From: Atrichornis clamosus
Taxonomy: Eukaryota > Chordata > Aves > Passeriformes > Menuridae
Direction of reading: 5' to 3'
DNA: 64,000 bases
NCBI GenBank assembly: GCA_013400975.1
Contig: WBMZ01008626.1
Span: 496,001-560,000, forward strand
Shown: in pieces, positions 48,672 to 60,870 of the stretch
How the letters are laid out: every line of letters begins with the position of its first letter
Numbering within the stretch: position 1 is the stretch's first letter
The notes under the pieces: model-generated
What the model was told of the DNA's origin: nothing
The model's database searches: none
The model's input: the letters and a program-made list of their open reading frames with translations, nothing else
Program-made: the position numbers and the translations under genes

Positions 48672-50229
48672 GGCAATAGAGTCTCAGTTGCAATCCTCAT
48701 GCCGATCTTCATGAGGCCAAGATCATTCCATATACACCAACCACAACCCCCCTGATGCAACTGGACAGCCAGAGATGTCAGGCTGATCACTTTGCATGTC
48801 TCTGCAAAAGAATGTTGGGAGCATGAATCCCAACAGAAGTTACAATTGCAAAATGAGCCTCCTACAGAAATGCAGGGAATGTGCTGGAAGGAAAAGTCCT
48901 TTCCTTCGGTCATGCAAAATAAAACCACAGCAGGTATTCTCTTGCAGGTCTCTTTACTACCTGGATCTTTCAGGTGTTGGAATGATATACTTCCTGATCT
49001 ATAGCAGAACAAAAAGAAACAAGCTTTAAAACAAAGAAAAGCATTTATTCAATTTGTTTTCCCCAATGTTTTAGATTTGGAATGATTCGGACAGAGAAAC
49101 TCTCCAGTAGAGGGGAAACAAGACAAGGGAATTCATGGCTAAATAATTAACATTTTTACTATTATAGTCACACTGGCTGATGGACTGAGGCAGGCTGCTC
49201 ATAATAAGGTGAGGTATATAGGACACGATGGAGAAGGGTTTGAGTGGACAGTAATACAAGTGTTACAGAGTAAAAAGGTGAGTTATATTCCCATCAGTGT
49301 GCGACCTGCTGACATGGTTTTAAACAGCACTACTCTTACTTAAAATGTGTTAAAACAAGGTAATTAGTTTGAATTGTAGCACAGCTCATTTTTCTAGTGC
49401 TAATGATCAGGATTGCAGGAAGAAAAACTATGAAGACCATAAAATAAGTGCAAGCGAATATGGGAATACCTCCAAGTTTTTGGACAGACTGCCACGTTTA
49501 TTGCAAAGGCATTGACTGTTACATCATCTCATGGTGTTTGAAAGGGTAACAAGATTATCCTCAGCAATATCACAGTTAAGAAAGTGTGCAAGAACAGGCT
49601 GATTATCAGAAACAGCACAAATATTTTATTTTCCTGCCTGAAAATAGTTGAAAGCAATTGGAACAAGTATCTGGTGCCAAAAAAATACAAATATTATCAC
49701 TCCAGCATGGGATTCATGAGCCAGCTCTCAAATTTGAGTCCAAGCATTGCTGACAATTCTTTAAAAAAAGTTCAGTAACATGTTTTTAAAAAATTCAAAT
49801 GTTTCTGCAATTACTGTTTTCATCCAGATCACAAAGAAGAAGTATCAGAACGTGAAGAGAAAGGTCTGGCAATCCTGCTGAGCAAGATGAAAACATAAGA
49901 AGAGCTAGAAAACTCACATATAAACAAACAACCCCTCCCAACTGGTTTTTTCGTGGGTCTTTTTTTTCCACATTTCTCCAAGAAGCAAGAAATTAGGGGA
50001 AGTGTTTGTATATTGACAATATTATCCCTACATTATTTGAAGTATTCTTCTCAATACTGATTATTTATTAGAATATTATTTATTCATACATGCCAAGGGT
50101 GTCCTCTCGAACTGACTGGAGTCAAAAGGACATTAAGGCAAATGCCCGCCTTTCCTGGGACAGCAGTAGAGAGCTGTAAAATCCTGTGGTGGCAGAGGAC
50201 AAGCCAGTCCCCAGTGGCCTACATCCACT
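48672..50229. other. Unique AT-rich DNA, no gene seen
   Basis: No gene or recognised repeat. The minus-strand frame 48560-49012 (150 codons) runs through the poly(A) tract as a phenylalanine run, so it is not a real gene. Confidence 0.45.
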
Positions 50230-50269
50230 GTGTGGCTGCAGAGGCAGGCAAGGGTCCCAGGAGGTTGTA

Positions 50270-50580
50270 CAAACATCTCCACCAACCTCGGACAGGAGCC
50301 ACGGAGAATCACATCCCAGCTGAGCGTGTTGCTGAGCCCTGGACTAGCTGGGGTGGACAGACAGCGGCTCATCACCATTGTCCACGGAGAGGAGAGACAG
50401 AGGGAGATGCCTGAGCAGCTCCCGGGGCGAGATCTGAGAGTAGCAGCGACTGGGGCTCTGGAGGCAGACACAGGCACAGGTGTCCGCAACCAGAGTGCCG
50501 GAGGGAGGGTCACCTCGCCAGCGTGGGTCCAGATGGCGTTGCACATGGCTCTCCTCTTGCCGGAGCCGTGTCTACTGAGG
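50270..50580. promoter_or_regulatory. GC-rich, CpG-enriched patch
   Basis: GC-rich block with about a dozen CpGs (CCCGGGGCGAGATC, GTGCCGGAGGG, CTTGCCGGAGCCGTG) in AT-rich surroundings. Weaker than the islands at 32 and 44.7 kb. It could be a small promoter, an exon or an unrecognised old LTR. Confidence 0.3.
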
Positions 50581-51189
50581 CAGCACCTAAGGTCACAGCA
50601 AGGCTTGGCAGAGACCTTACAGAGCTCCCTCTCCCCTCACAGTTGCTTGGATTTGGAAGGCCAGTGGGTTTGCAAACGCCAAGCTGCTCTCCCTCGATCT
50701 GGGGAGAACTACCTGGTGACCTTCCAGAAGACAGAGCCTATCATCCTTTGCCCCAGGATGAGCGACCTGCCTGCTCTAGGAAAAATAAAGAAAAAGCAAA
50801 ACAAAACACAGTGGTGGTCTTCCACCTATCCCAAAATTACAGATGCAGGGTCAGTCGTTCCTTACGTAGGAGACTGCTGCAGCATTTTTTGGCTTGTGAT
50901 ATGCAACCAAAGCAGCTGGGAATATTGCATCTGGGCTCAAAGGCAGCAGCTCTCACTAGCCAGGTGCTGTGCACCAGGCATAGAGTTAACACTGGTGCTT
51001 CTCAAGGGGCCTTGGTCGATAGATATGGTGCCTGATCAACTGGTTTTGATGCTCCCAACAGAACTAGCACTTCCTACCTTAGGCTTGAACATTGTGTTCT
51101 TCCTCCCTGCCTCCTCCAACCCTGTGAGTGGCCACATACTCCAGCATGTGTGCATATTGGTGGGACCTGCACATGGGATCAAGGGTTAG
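50407..51189 (+). CDS. Longest open frame, unknown, probably not a gene
   Basis: 260 codons from the first ATG at 50407 to TAG at 51187-51189; the frame is open upstream to 50230 without an ATG. It begins in the GC-rich patch and continues into more ordinary sequence. The product would start MPEQLPGRDLRVAATG, has a basic Lys/Gln run in the middle (LGKIKKKQNKTQWW) and several hydrophobic stretches in the last third (ELTLVLLKGPW, LALPTLGLNIVFFLPA), but no domain I know. A strong splice acceptor (CTCCCTCTCCCCTCACAG) falls inside the frame at 50642, so part may be an exon of something else. Long frames can arise by chance where GC is high. Low confidence as a gene. Confidence 0.15.
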   Translation: MPEQLPGRDLRVAATGALEADTGTGVRNQSAGGRVTSPAWVQMALHMALLLPEPCLLRQHLRSQQGLAETLQSSLSPHSCLDLEGQWVCKRQAALPRSGENYLVTFQKTEPIILCPRMSDLPALGKIKKKQNKTQWWSSTYPKITDAGSVVPYVGDCCSIFWLVICNQSSWEYCIWAQRQQLSLARCCAPGIELTLVLLKGPWSIDMVPDQLVLMLPTELALPTLGLNIVFFLPASSNPVSGHILQHVCILVGPAHGIKG

Positions 51190-54100
51190 AATGGCTTTAC
51201 CAGGAATACCACAGTGACTAGGGGAGTGGGGACAAGTCCATTGTCAGGTCACACAGTGTGTGCCCCAGGGATGACATGGAGACAGTCCAGGATACTGCAA
51301 GGATACCTCTCTCACGAGGAAATGACAGAAGTCAGAGGAGATGATCTTCTTGGGGTCACCAATATTAAAAAAGCCTTGAAAGTAACATAGAGTGACATGA
51401 TAGTCAAACTTCTGCCTAGGACCACAAACTCCAGAAGTCTTGTGACTTACACATAGTTTTAATGGATTTTTTTACAAGTTCCAAGAGCATGAAAACATGA
51501 CATAAATATAATGAATAGTTACATCACTCAAGCTGAAGCAAGAATACTGTGCTGGACTGTACTATGCATCTCAGTAAAGTGTTAATATAATAAGAGGTGT
51601 ACCAGTTCAGCTTATAAAACATTCCTCTTTCTTGTCCTTGAGTTTAATTTGTTGTTGAGGCAACAGGTTGAGCATTTCAGCTCCTTTAAGGAGTTATGAC
51701 CCAGCACCATACCATGGCTACTCCAAAAGACTGAACATTGCTGTTAATCACAGGTTCCCAGCAGATCCAGAGAGGGAATGTCATAAAATTGTTTAGTAAA
51801 CAGTGCATCTGCTTTGAATAAAGATGAAAGCTCAATTTGAAATATTTGAAAGTAATTTTTAAAGAAAAAAGAAAAGGCGTAAATTCCTATTACACATTTC
51901 CACAAAATCCTTTTCCGCTGCTATTACGGTGTACCTTCCTGTGATGGTGTGGTTTACAGCATCTACATTACAATGTATGACTTGTAGCACTCACTTTATG
52001 CTGTAACACATGCAGAGACACTTTTTTTTCCTCTTCGATCTTCTTTTGGATATGATTTCTTAAGGCTTGTCTACATGGGGAAAGTTAAGCAGCATAGCAA
52101 TTCCAGGATAACTACTCTGTGATAGCTCCCTGTGGACACTTCATTGCAATAAAAAAAAAGACTTTATTTGGGAATAATTACCATGCATTGCGAGTAGTGA
52201 AATAATTATTCTAAAGTAAAAACCAGCCTAATTGCAAGACAAAGTATACACACCCATGCAGGAGTTTTTATCTGCTTGTTTGGAGTTTGGGGTTTTTACC
52301 CCAGAATGTGAATACTATATAAGAGTAGCTAGAACGTTTTTCTTTCCCCCCTATAATAGCTATGTTAGTCCATTTGTCCTTATAGATAAGGTTATGATAC
52401 CAAGTTAAATAAAATATCTGTCACCTGGATTCTTGTTAGTTTGAAATGTAGTTTTTCTCAGTCCAAAATATTTGTGCTGGCAGCCAGTAACAGGCTGATG
52501 CACCTTTCCTTGACAAGGATTTTCCATTCCTTGGTAACAGGAGGACTTGTCCTCCCCAGCATATTCTCTAGATAGGAAATCTGTAGCTGGAAGCCCAAGT
52601 GTTACAAATTTTATTTTGTGGCATCATGCTGGAAAGTATCTTATTTTTTGCATATCTCTAGCAAAAAGAACACTTATCTCTGGCCCATAAATGCAGAAGA
52701 ATCATATTGCGACTGGCAAATTCTTATCTAGTAGTGTTTTGTCTCTCCTCTCTCCCTAAATGAACTGGTTATTTATTTTAAGCAATTAGGTAATAGACAA
52801 AGATTTGAGAAGGCCTTGATGCTTTGCTTAACAGGCAAAATAGCTCTCCACCTGGCCAAGACACAGGCCAACCACAGGCATCTCTTCTGGTCTTGTAGCA
52901 CTGATCTTTCTCCAAGTTCACTCAGGCATCCCCTACCTCCTGTATTTATGACCTCTCCTGCCTTTGTATTCTAACTGGCTCTGCTCTCAGGCTCTGGGTG
53001 GAGAGAAATGTTTAAAACCACCTGTCTATGATGATGTGTTTCCATTCAGCTTCAGGAAAAAAGGTTTATTCAGTAATTAAAACCTCTTTTTTGCCTTTAG
53101 ATGTGCCTAAGCATTTCTAGCAGAAACATAAGTCATGCAAACAAATCCATTCCTCATCCATCTTGCTGGCCCACCTTTCCCTTTTAAAGCCATGTAATTC
53201 TGTAATTCTGGTTGAAGGTGATCTTCGGGGTCCTTAGTCCTTTCATAATATGGCCTTTCATTTCCCTTCTTACCCTTTAGTGTTTTTACGAAGATCTGGC
53301 AGCAAAGCCTGTTTCAGATACAGAATGTGTTCATGATACTAATAGTGTTTTAATTCACAGGCCAATGGAGATATTTAAAGCATCCCATGAACCATAAGGA
53401 GTTAAATTCAACTGTCTTCAATATGAATCAGCTTTATGTGCAGATGAATTGCCAGGCAAAGAGCAAACTGCAAATGTTGCTCCTGATTCTGTGTACACCA
53501 GCATTTTTGGTAATTTTTAAACATTCTATATTATCTTTTAAACAACAGATGGTGTTAATAAAATTATAAACCACACCCCATAAAATACCAAACAGCAATA
53601 GCATTTTCCACGGAAATAATACAAGGTATAATATTTCCACATTTATGAAAAGCTGAGCATGAAAAACATTCAGGTTGCAAAAGATAAGACCCAAAATACT
53701 CCTTTTCATTTCTTGTTAATGCAGCTTCAGCATTTTAATTAGTATCAATTACTGCAAATGGAGTTTTGGATGTGTTTTAACTTGTTCAAAAGTTTCAAAA
53801 AAGAAAGTTTTTATTTGTTTGGTATTAGTCTCACTGCAAGTTCAGATGTGCAACGTGAAAAAAAAGGATCTACTTTAAGAAATGGAGTTTGCTTTTAATC
53901 ACTTAAAATGAAAGAGATGGATGACACGTTAAGTTTTCTGTGAGCTCTGAGTATTAAATTACTTAATAAAAGAAAAGTAAAATTTGGCAATGCTGGGCAA
54001 GTAATCAGAAAATAATGAAAACACTCTTAAATAGGTGACAAGTCAAAGCTCTATCTAAAGGGCCAATTCATATTCCAGGAAATCTCACATTAACTTTGAT

Positions 54101-57100
54101 CGAAGCAAGAGCTCTTGGTACTTCCACAGATGGAAAAAAATACAGACTAGTTAACGTAGAGATCCTTTTCTACTGACATTTTTCAACAGTTTATAAACTA
54201 GATGGAAATATACTGGTTTCCTCCTTCAGACTAAACTTGCGGTCTGAATATCACTCCAGGAGAACACTACAGTAGTTTCTCAGCTACAGTATGGAGGCAT
54301 ATGGACAAAACAAGTGTCTTCTATACACGCAGGAGAATGCCACCAAGCCTGTCATCACTTGGGTCATTCAGCACTTCCTCTGTCTATTTTGAGCCCAGCC
54401 TGCTGCCATATCACACTATGCTGAAGGGAGAATCTGTTTCTTCTCTCCTCCATCTATCTTTCTGATATTCACAAGGCAGTTCTCTTACCCCCCAGAAGCC
54501 CAACAGTCATGGCAACTCAGCTACAGATCTTAAAGAAATGAAAGTGGAGTGTATTTGTTAGAGAGCTGGGCAAGAAGTCTGGTAGTGAGGATCTCAGTGT
54601 AGCTAGACTGCAGCACAACGAAGTGTGAACCCAGTCAGACTCTGCACTTAATTATGGAAAGTAGTGATTATGCAGGATGAAAGTCTTGTCTCAGCCAACT
54701 GCTGCCAGGTCTACCTGTCTTAAGGTGTTCCAGCAAGGTGTGTGGCTGAATCCTCACAGCTCCACCCTCCTTTTGCAGTCTCCTGTGGCATGTGTGCATC
54801 TTCATTTTATAGTCTTCAGGGCTAGTCCTCTGAATGCAGTTTGTATGAGTCAGGAGACTCACGCTGGCGTTACTGAGATCAGAATCTAGCCATTTGTATG
54901 TCTGAGCACATATTCTCCTTGAAACAAGTTTGTGGTAGTGTATTCAGGAATGTTTCGCACTCAGGTTCAGATCTGGTTCCAGCTGGAGTTCCCTTGTAAT
55001 GTTCCAAATCTCATTAAGTTAATGAGAGTTTTTTTCCAGCAATTCCAACGGGATTCCCTGTTTCTGTGCCCACATCCTCAGCTCAGCCACACACTCAGGA
55101 AGACAGGGTGAATGCTGGGAACAAGAGGTCACGCCCCATCCTGTCTGCTCCCTCTGCAGCAGGACACTGAGCAGGGAGGTGAGGCAGACAGGTAGCCACC
55201 CTTGCCTGCCTCACTCAGGCCTTGCCTTCCCCTGCTCCCCAGTTTTTCCTGTTTATTGGTATGGTCAGAGACGAATTTAAGAATGGAGGATGCATTTTCT
55301 CTGCACAAGCAGAGAAAAATTAAACATTTATTCTGTGGGGAGTGAACACAGACAGTACAGTGATGGGCAATGGTGTGACCCCCACCTACAGGTCAAGTAC
55401 AATCATTTAACATACGCTTTCTTCCTTTCCAAGTATATTATCAAATTGCCCTGTCACACCTGACTGCCTTGTTGACCATCCCAAAAAAAGAGACTGCAGA
55501 CAGAAGAGATTGCCCTCAGATGAACTGGGATGGCTGGAATCCTAGCACAGCAGGTGACAAAGCTGACATTTTCATGGAAAGAAGACTGTAGCAATCAGGA
55601 CAGTCAAACCTGTACTTTAATGAGAACCAGATTCACCCACACAAACAAGTTGAATGGACTTAGAGATACGTATCTTCTCATATCCAAATTATATACTTCC
55701 TATTAGGACTACAATTATTATACAGACTCACTAAGAGAAGACAATCTTCCTAAATATTTATTTGGTGTTGATAGAATTGCTTACAAAACCTCTCTCTCTC
55801 TCATTCTGAGAATCTCTTACAAGACTCCCTTGTTCCCAAGTTCATTATTGCTACTTATATTATTACTGTAAATCTTTCTAATGCCTCAAATGCTTGGCTC
55901 AGAAGAACATTTTTATAATGAGGGTGGGGCAATGCAAAACTTTTCCTCTTCTAATTCATTGCTAAATTGTATTTGCAAGTTCAAATGCCAGAGTGATGAA
56001 ATCACAATATTATTCATTGGATTTTGTTTGATTATTTGGTAGTGTTGTAGGGAACGTATCTATAAAACAACATGAAAAGCAAAGCAACAGAGCTGTAGGG
56101 GTTTTCCGGAATTTCTCTTCCGCACACATCAATTTTACTGTATGACTGTCCTGAAAGATTTATGCTTTGTGTTTTGAGGGCCAGGTTTTAAATGGCTTCA
56201 CAGAATAAAAATATTAAAATTTAAATGCAACTTTAAAAATGTGTGTTGGACCTTTGGGCCTTCTGAAGAGGTCAAGTTCAAGACACTTATAAAAAGACCA
56301 TTCCCAGAGAGACTGCATGGGAAAGCCTATTAACATTACTGCTCTCCCTTTATTTCCCCTTTGATCATAAAATAAGGTTATGGGTGGCAAAAGCTGTAAT
56401 GGTGGGAAGATCCCAAATAGGATAGTATGATTTAATCTACTGAATATAAAAAAACCGAAATTACCAACAATAATATGGTGGGTTACCAAGCAAGAGTATG
56501 ACTACAAAATACCTTGCTAAGGAGAAACAAAACCAAAAACAACAACAAAAAGTATGGAGAAAAAAAGCCCTGTACAAGCCCACAATAGGAATGAAGTTGT
56601 TTGGGTTTTTTTTAAAGAAGAGAATTTTCATTCTACTTCTTCTTTAATTAAATATCATTTTGTCCATATGACAAAAAATATAACTATTATTTAAAGTTTT
56701 CCTAAATATTGACTAAAAATAAACAAGGTCTGCATCTGGCTTAAGAAATACCAAAGGACAATAATCTGTTTAGACTAGGCACATGACTCAAAATCTCCGT
56801 ATTCCATGTGGAGAATATCAAAGCCCTCCTTCTCTTACTTCTGCAGGTCTAATGGTGACAGTGAGTGATTGAGGGGAAGACAGGGAGAATACACAAGTCC
56901 ACATGAGCACTTGCGAGCTCATTTTCATCCAAACAAACTGGCTTTTGATTGTTATATATATTTTACACTAAAAGCTGAGGGGTTTTTCTCAATTTTACTG
57001 TACGAGGTAAAATTTAGAAAATACATGAACTGTCTTCCATTGCTAAGGCCATTTTTTGCTATGTGGGTATCAAAAGGTCCCAAGTGCAACACAGACTTAA

Positions 57101-58719
57101 GCTCATTGATTTTAAATAGTCCAATCTAAATAAAAGCAAAATTTGGCTCTGAACACCTCAAGCAGAAAACTCTGCTACTGTCATGAATATCTTAAATGTA
57201 ATCTTTTTCTTTTAATTAACATTCTAAAGAGAAGAGGAAGTTGGAAATCCAGATAAATCTGTTATGAGTCAATTAAGAAGCCAGGATTAGCATATGCAAT
57301 CAAGATGGGTGCAGCAAGATTTCATGGAAGAGTTCATGAGGAAGCAACCAGGATGCATCATTTGCATGGGCAGCCTCCTTGGTTTGTGTTCTGCTCAACC
57401 TCAGTATTGTTGACTTGACTCACTGCATGAATATTGCCAAGCAGTAGCAAACCACGATTTCATTTTCCTGCTTGCACAGATACAGCTTACCTTGACGTGT
57501 GGTTTTAAAAAAGACAAATCAGATGAACCATGACAAACAGTAGTGGTCCTTTTCTTCTTTCTGTAGACATTCTTTTTAATAAAATCTCTTCCTAAACCTC
57601 AGTTGTTTGAATACGATCAGCATACGATTGCAGACTGTCCTACTCTTTCCTTGATCTAATAAAGAATACTGAATACCCATCCGAGACTAAAGTGGGATAC
57701 TTCACACATAGGTCACCTGAGCAATGGAAGCCTTTAACAGGGAGTGACCGGTTAGTACAAGATATAAAAGGAATTGACGAACTCACACGAGTTACTATCA
57801 GTTAAGCATTTACATTCTAAAGCCCATGTCCAATTCTTTTTTTAATATTTTTTTTTGCTAGTAAAACAAAAAAAAATGCATGAACTTTATACTACAGAGC
57901 TTGAAACATTTAACACTTTGAGCTGATTATTTTACAGTTTGGTCATTGTGGAGCATCTGTCTATCCTTGGTTTACCTTTTCTGCAAATAAACTGGAGGCA
58001 TGAGTATGCTGGGACAAAAAGCTAATGTTCTCCTAACTTCACCTTTCCCAGAAAGAAAAATTCAAGGCTTTTAAAATATGACACTCAATGGTGATAAAAA
58101 TAATTTTATATCTATCTGTGATCTCAATTGTTTTGAAAAAAAGCTGTCCATAGCACAGCAGAACAATACAAATTTAGCACAGCTGCTGAAAGACAGTCAC
58201 TACTGAACTCATTTTCAACATATGGTGTGATTTTGCTTAGATCTACAGATTGAGGGAGTTTGATGAAAACTAAACGATCGTTCATAAACCTCAAGCCTCA
58301 GTTACCATGGTTCACGGGAAGCCATATACCTAATGTCAGTTAAGAAAACTATTTGTTTTGCAATGACTAGAACAAGATTATAGAACATGAAGAAATAAGA
58401 AAAACTGAATTTCAGCCACGTTAAGCTGTGTGAGAAGGTCATGCCTGCTTTTGCTTATTTCGTATTCAGTAGTTATGATGGGCTTTGCACAACACTGATT
58501 TCCCTCATGTTGACCAAGATTTATATTGATACTAGTTTAACACAAGATTTGATCCCTTCAGAGTCAACAAAGAAAATTATATTACTTCACAAATGTAGTA
58601 TCCTAATTCAAAGTTTTTGAAAAACAGTACAATCCTGAGGTTTTTGTGGTTTTTTTAAAACATGTTGCACAACGAATGATAGCAAGGCCCTGACATCGAA
58701 GTAAAGACTGGCCACCATA
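51190..58719. other. Unique AT-rich DNA, no gene seen
   Basis: No supported gene or repeat family. Possible regulatory textures lie at 52755-52810 (GTTATTTATTTTAAGCAATTAGG) and 57200-57380 (TTTTAATTAACATTC, GTCAATTAAGAAG, and the octamer-like CATTTGCATGG). 55080-55250 is locally GC-rich but CpG-poor. Open frames to 91 codons look random. Confidence 0.45.
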
Positions 58720-58845
58720 ATCATAGTAAACATAAGCCTTTATTCTAAGACAGAAACTTCAAAGTATCAAAAGAAACTCATCTACTGGATCTTCTTTTGT
58801 CTTATTGAATCTTGCTCAATTATATTTCTCTACATCATAGTCAAC
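58720..58845 (-). other. Candidate terminal exon with stop and poly(A) signal
   Basis: On the minus strand a long polypyrimidine tract (ACTCTTTTTTTTTTTCTTTTCAG) ends at 58846. The next bases read VDYDVEKYN and a TGA (58818-58816) in phase 0. AATAAA follows at 58744-58739, about 70 bases after the stop, a normal distance for a short 3' UTR. CTGAAT upstream of the tract could be the branch point. I do not recognise the C-terminal peptide. This is the most complete exon signal in the window, but a poly(A) stretch on the plus strand could create the same tract by chance. Confidence 0.35.
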
Positions 58846-59369
58846 CTGAAAAGAAAAAAAAAAAGAGTAAGGAACTCTGCAATTCAGAAATGCTCTACAT
58901 GGACTACATTTTTAGAGGGTGTAAATACATTCGAATACATCAATGTATATGAACAAATTAGGGTAAAAAGGTGTGTTCCAGAGGCCTCTCAATGTGTGCA
59001 CACTATTAAAATATGTCTGAGATGTTTGGAGAAAGCAACAATTATATTTCTTATTAAAGAATATGCAATTATAGCCCTCTTAGCACTTCCTGCTTCCTTC
59101 AACAATGAAGACCTGTCTGCATTGAAGATTATAAAGTCCTCCACTGTTTCACTAGGTCACCAGACTAAACAGGCCAATCCACTTTCAAGGCAACTTATTC
59201 CATATTTTCTCTTTTGGGCCAACTTCTTTTATAATCAAACTGGGCCTAGCTGGAGATTTACAGGACAGCCACTGCAGGAGACTGAGCTCCTGTAAAATGA
59301 CATAGAATGCTGTTTAAAGACCAAAAACTTTTATCAAATACCTAATGTATTTATTCTCTTATCTATTAC
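58846..59369. other. Unique AT-rich DNA, no gene seen
   Basis: No repeat recognised. A plus-strand frame of 99 codons (58996-59295) shows no motif. If the flanking candidate exons are real, this is their intron. Confidence 0.4.
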
Positions 59370-59426
59370 CTTTAAATTCTTTATCAGACATTGACAAATA
59401 TGATCTTGAGTCTTCTCATGTTGCCA
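59370..59426 (-). other. Candidate exon upstream of terminal exon (weak)
   Basis: Minus-strand acceptor GGCTGTGGTAATCTTAG (moderate) ends just before 59426, and donor TTTAAAG|GTAATAG follows 59370. The 57 bases are open in phase 0 (WQHEKTQDHICQCLIKNLK), which would join in frame to the candidate terminal exon at 58845. The phase agreement is one chance in three, so it adds little. Confidence 0.18.
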
Positions 59427-60734
59427 CTAAGATTACCACAGCCATAGCTGGAGCTAATGCTTCATATACTAAACCATTATTTTAGTTCATGGTATTTGTC
59501 TGTCATCAGAAAAACAAGAAAGTCTACAGTTCAGATTTCTCAGGATCATAAGCAGTTTGATTAAACTGCAGATGTTAATTAAGACCCAAATCTGTATCTT
59601 CATGCATAGCCAGAATAACCAGCTTGTTAGCTAGGGAAAGCCCAAGATACTTAGAATATTCCATATTGCAGAATGTAGATCACAAGTGGAAGGATTCCAG
59701 GGCAGCTTTGTAACCTACTCTTCAGTTGTATCAAGTAGGTTTGGGGAAGGAAACACGCATGGGACAGACTGTCTGAACTGTGCCCATATATCCTATATGT
59801 GGCACAAGCAGGCAGTTATGCCGTGGCATAAGAAATCCCTGCACTGGACTGCCATCAAGTTGTTACCTTTTTTTGAGGCATATATTGTTCCCTTATTTAG
59901 GAAGTTTCCAAGCAGCTAAAGTGAATTATTTTTAAAGAAGAAAAAAGCATATTTGAATATCATTACACTTTTCCTAAAAAAAGGCCAAAATTTTAGTGTA
60001 TATTTCCATTTTAATTTATATAAATTCCATAAATAGAAAATTCTAACTTTGTGTCCCATGTGACTTACAACCAATATGAGTAGTTAGCCATGTTAACCAT
60101 TGGAGCTTCTAATGGGAAACGCAGTGAAAATTTTCATTATAAAAAATAATATGCAATCCAGCAGTTTCCTGTGCTGTCCTTTGCGATACAAAATAAAAAT
60201 GGACCAGAAGCTGTACTGAGAGAACAGTTACCAGCAGATACCCAGTATTGCTGTTAATATGAAATCAAATGTTATGAATAATCAGATACGGATTTACAGG
60301 GTTTATGGCCTAATCCTATAAAAGATTCTGGTGCTCCAACACTAAATTTTTTTTCCCATGTTCCCTACTAGGTATCCAGAATCATGTTTTCAAAGTGTGA
60401 CTTTCCTGCAGCCTATGAGGAGAGACACCCGGGTGGCCTGGAAAACAGCCAGCACTGCATGTCTTGACCTCAACATAAGATAACTGGAGTTAACCAGGGG
60501 AAAAATGAGGTTTGTCCCAAATCTACAATCCTGCCTCTTTCTAAAGCCAAGGCTCTACCTGAGGGTTACCTCTAAAGCCAGGGCTCTACCCAAGGCTGTC
60601 TGAGAGATGCCTCCATCCACTCAATATCTACACCCTCATTCTTTTTATGAAAATAGGTTCCTGTGATCTTTCCTTCAAAACTTATGTTTTATTAAAACAT
60701 AGCTGGAGGAGAAGCTGGCTTCCCATCTCCCTCT
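59427..60734. other. Unique DNA, no gene seen
   Basis: No supported gene. A short imperfect tandem duplication is at 60540-60600. Confidence 0.4.
60540..60600 (+). repeat. Imperfect tandem duplication
   Basis: Two units beginning TCTAAAGCCAAGGCTCTACC and TCTAAAGCCAGGGCTCTACC, each about 30 bases. The second halves have diverged. No N lies here, so this looks like a real local duplication. Confidence 0.7.
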
Positions 60735-60870
60735 ATATAACAACTCTGTGATTAGAGCACTCATGCAATCATGGGATTCATCTCTGCTGCCCTGAAAGGC
60801 CCCAATTTACAACTCCTCTCACCCTGGGGAGGACTCTGACCACCAGGCTGATGGGTTATTTTAGAAGAGG
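60735..60870 (+). repeat. Ancient amniote repeat, inverted-repeat type
   Basis: CTCTGTGATTAGAGCACTCATGC at the left and GACTCTGACCACCAGGCTGATGGG at the right resemble the ends of an old repeat that I remember as common in turtles and crocodilians (GTGGTTAGAGCACTC ... GAGTGCCCTAACCACTGGGC), whose ends are inverted copies. Strongly decayed here. Family name unknown to me. Confidence 0.4.

Noticed and set aside
48560..49012. 150-codon minus-strand frame
   Set aside because: Crosses a 21-base poly(A) tract as poly-phenylalanine; not a credible protein.
50590..50625. AAGGTCACAGCAAGGC...GCAGAGACC as a second MIR
   Set aside because: Only the short core word matches; no alignment beyond about 20 bases.
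53200..53250. AATTCTGTAATTCTGG followed by GGTGATCTTCGGGGTCC as a CR1 tail
   Set aside because: The order of the two motifs is reversed relative to a CR1 3' end and neither extends; probably chance.
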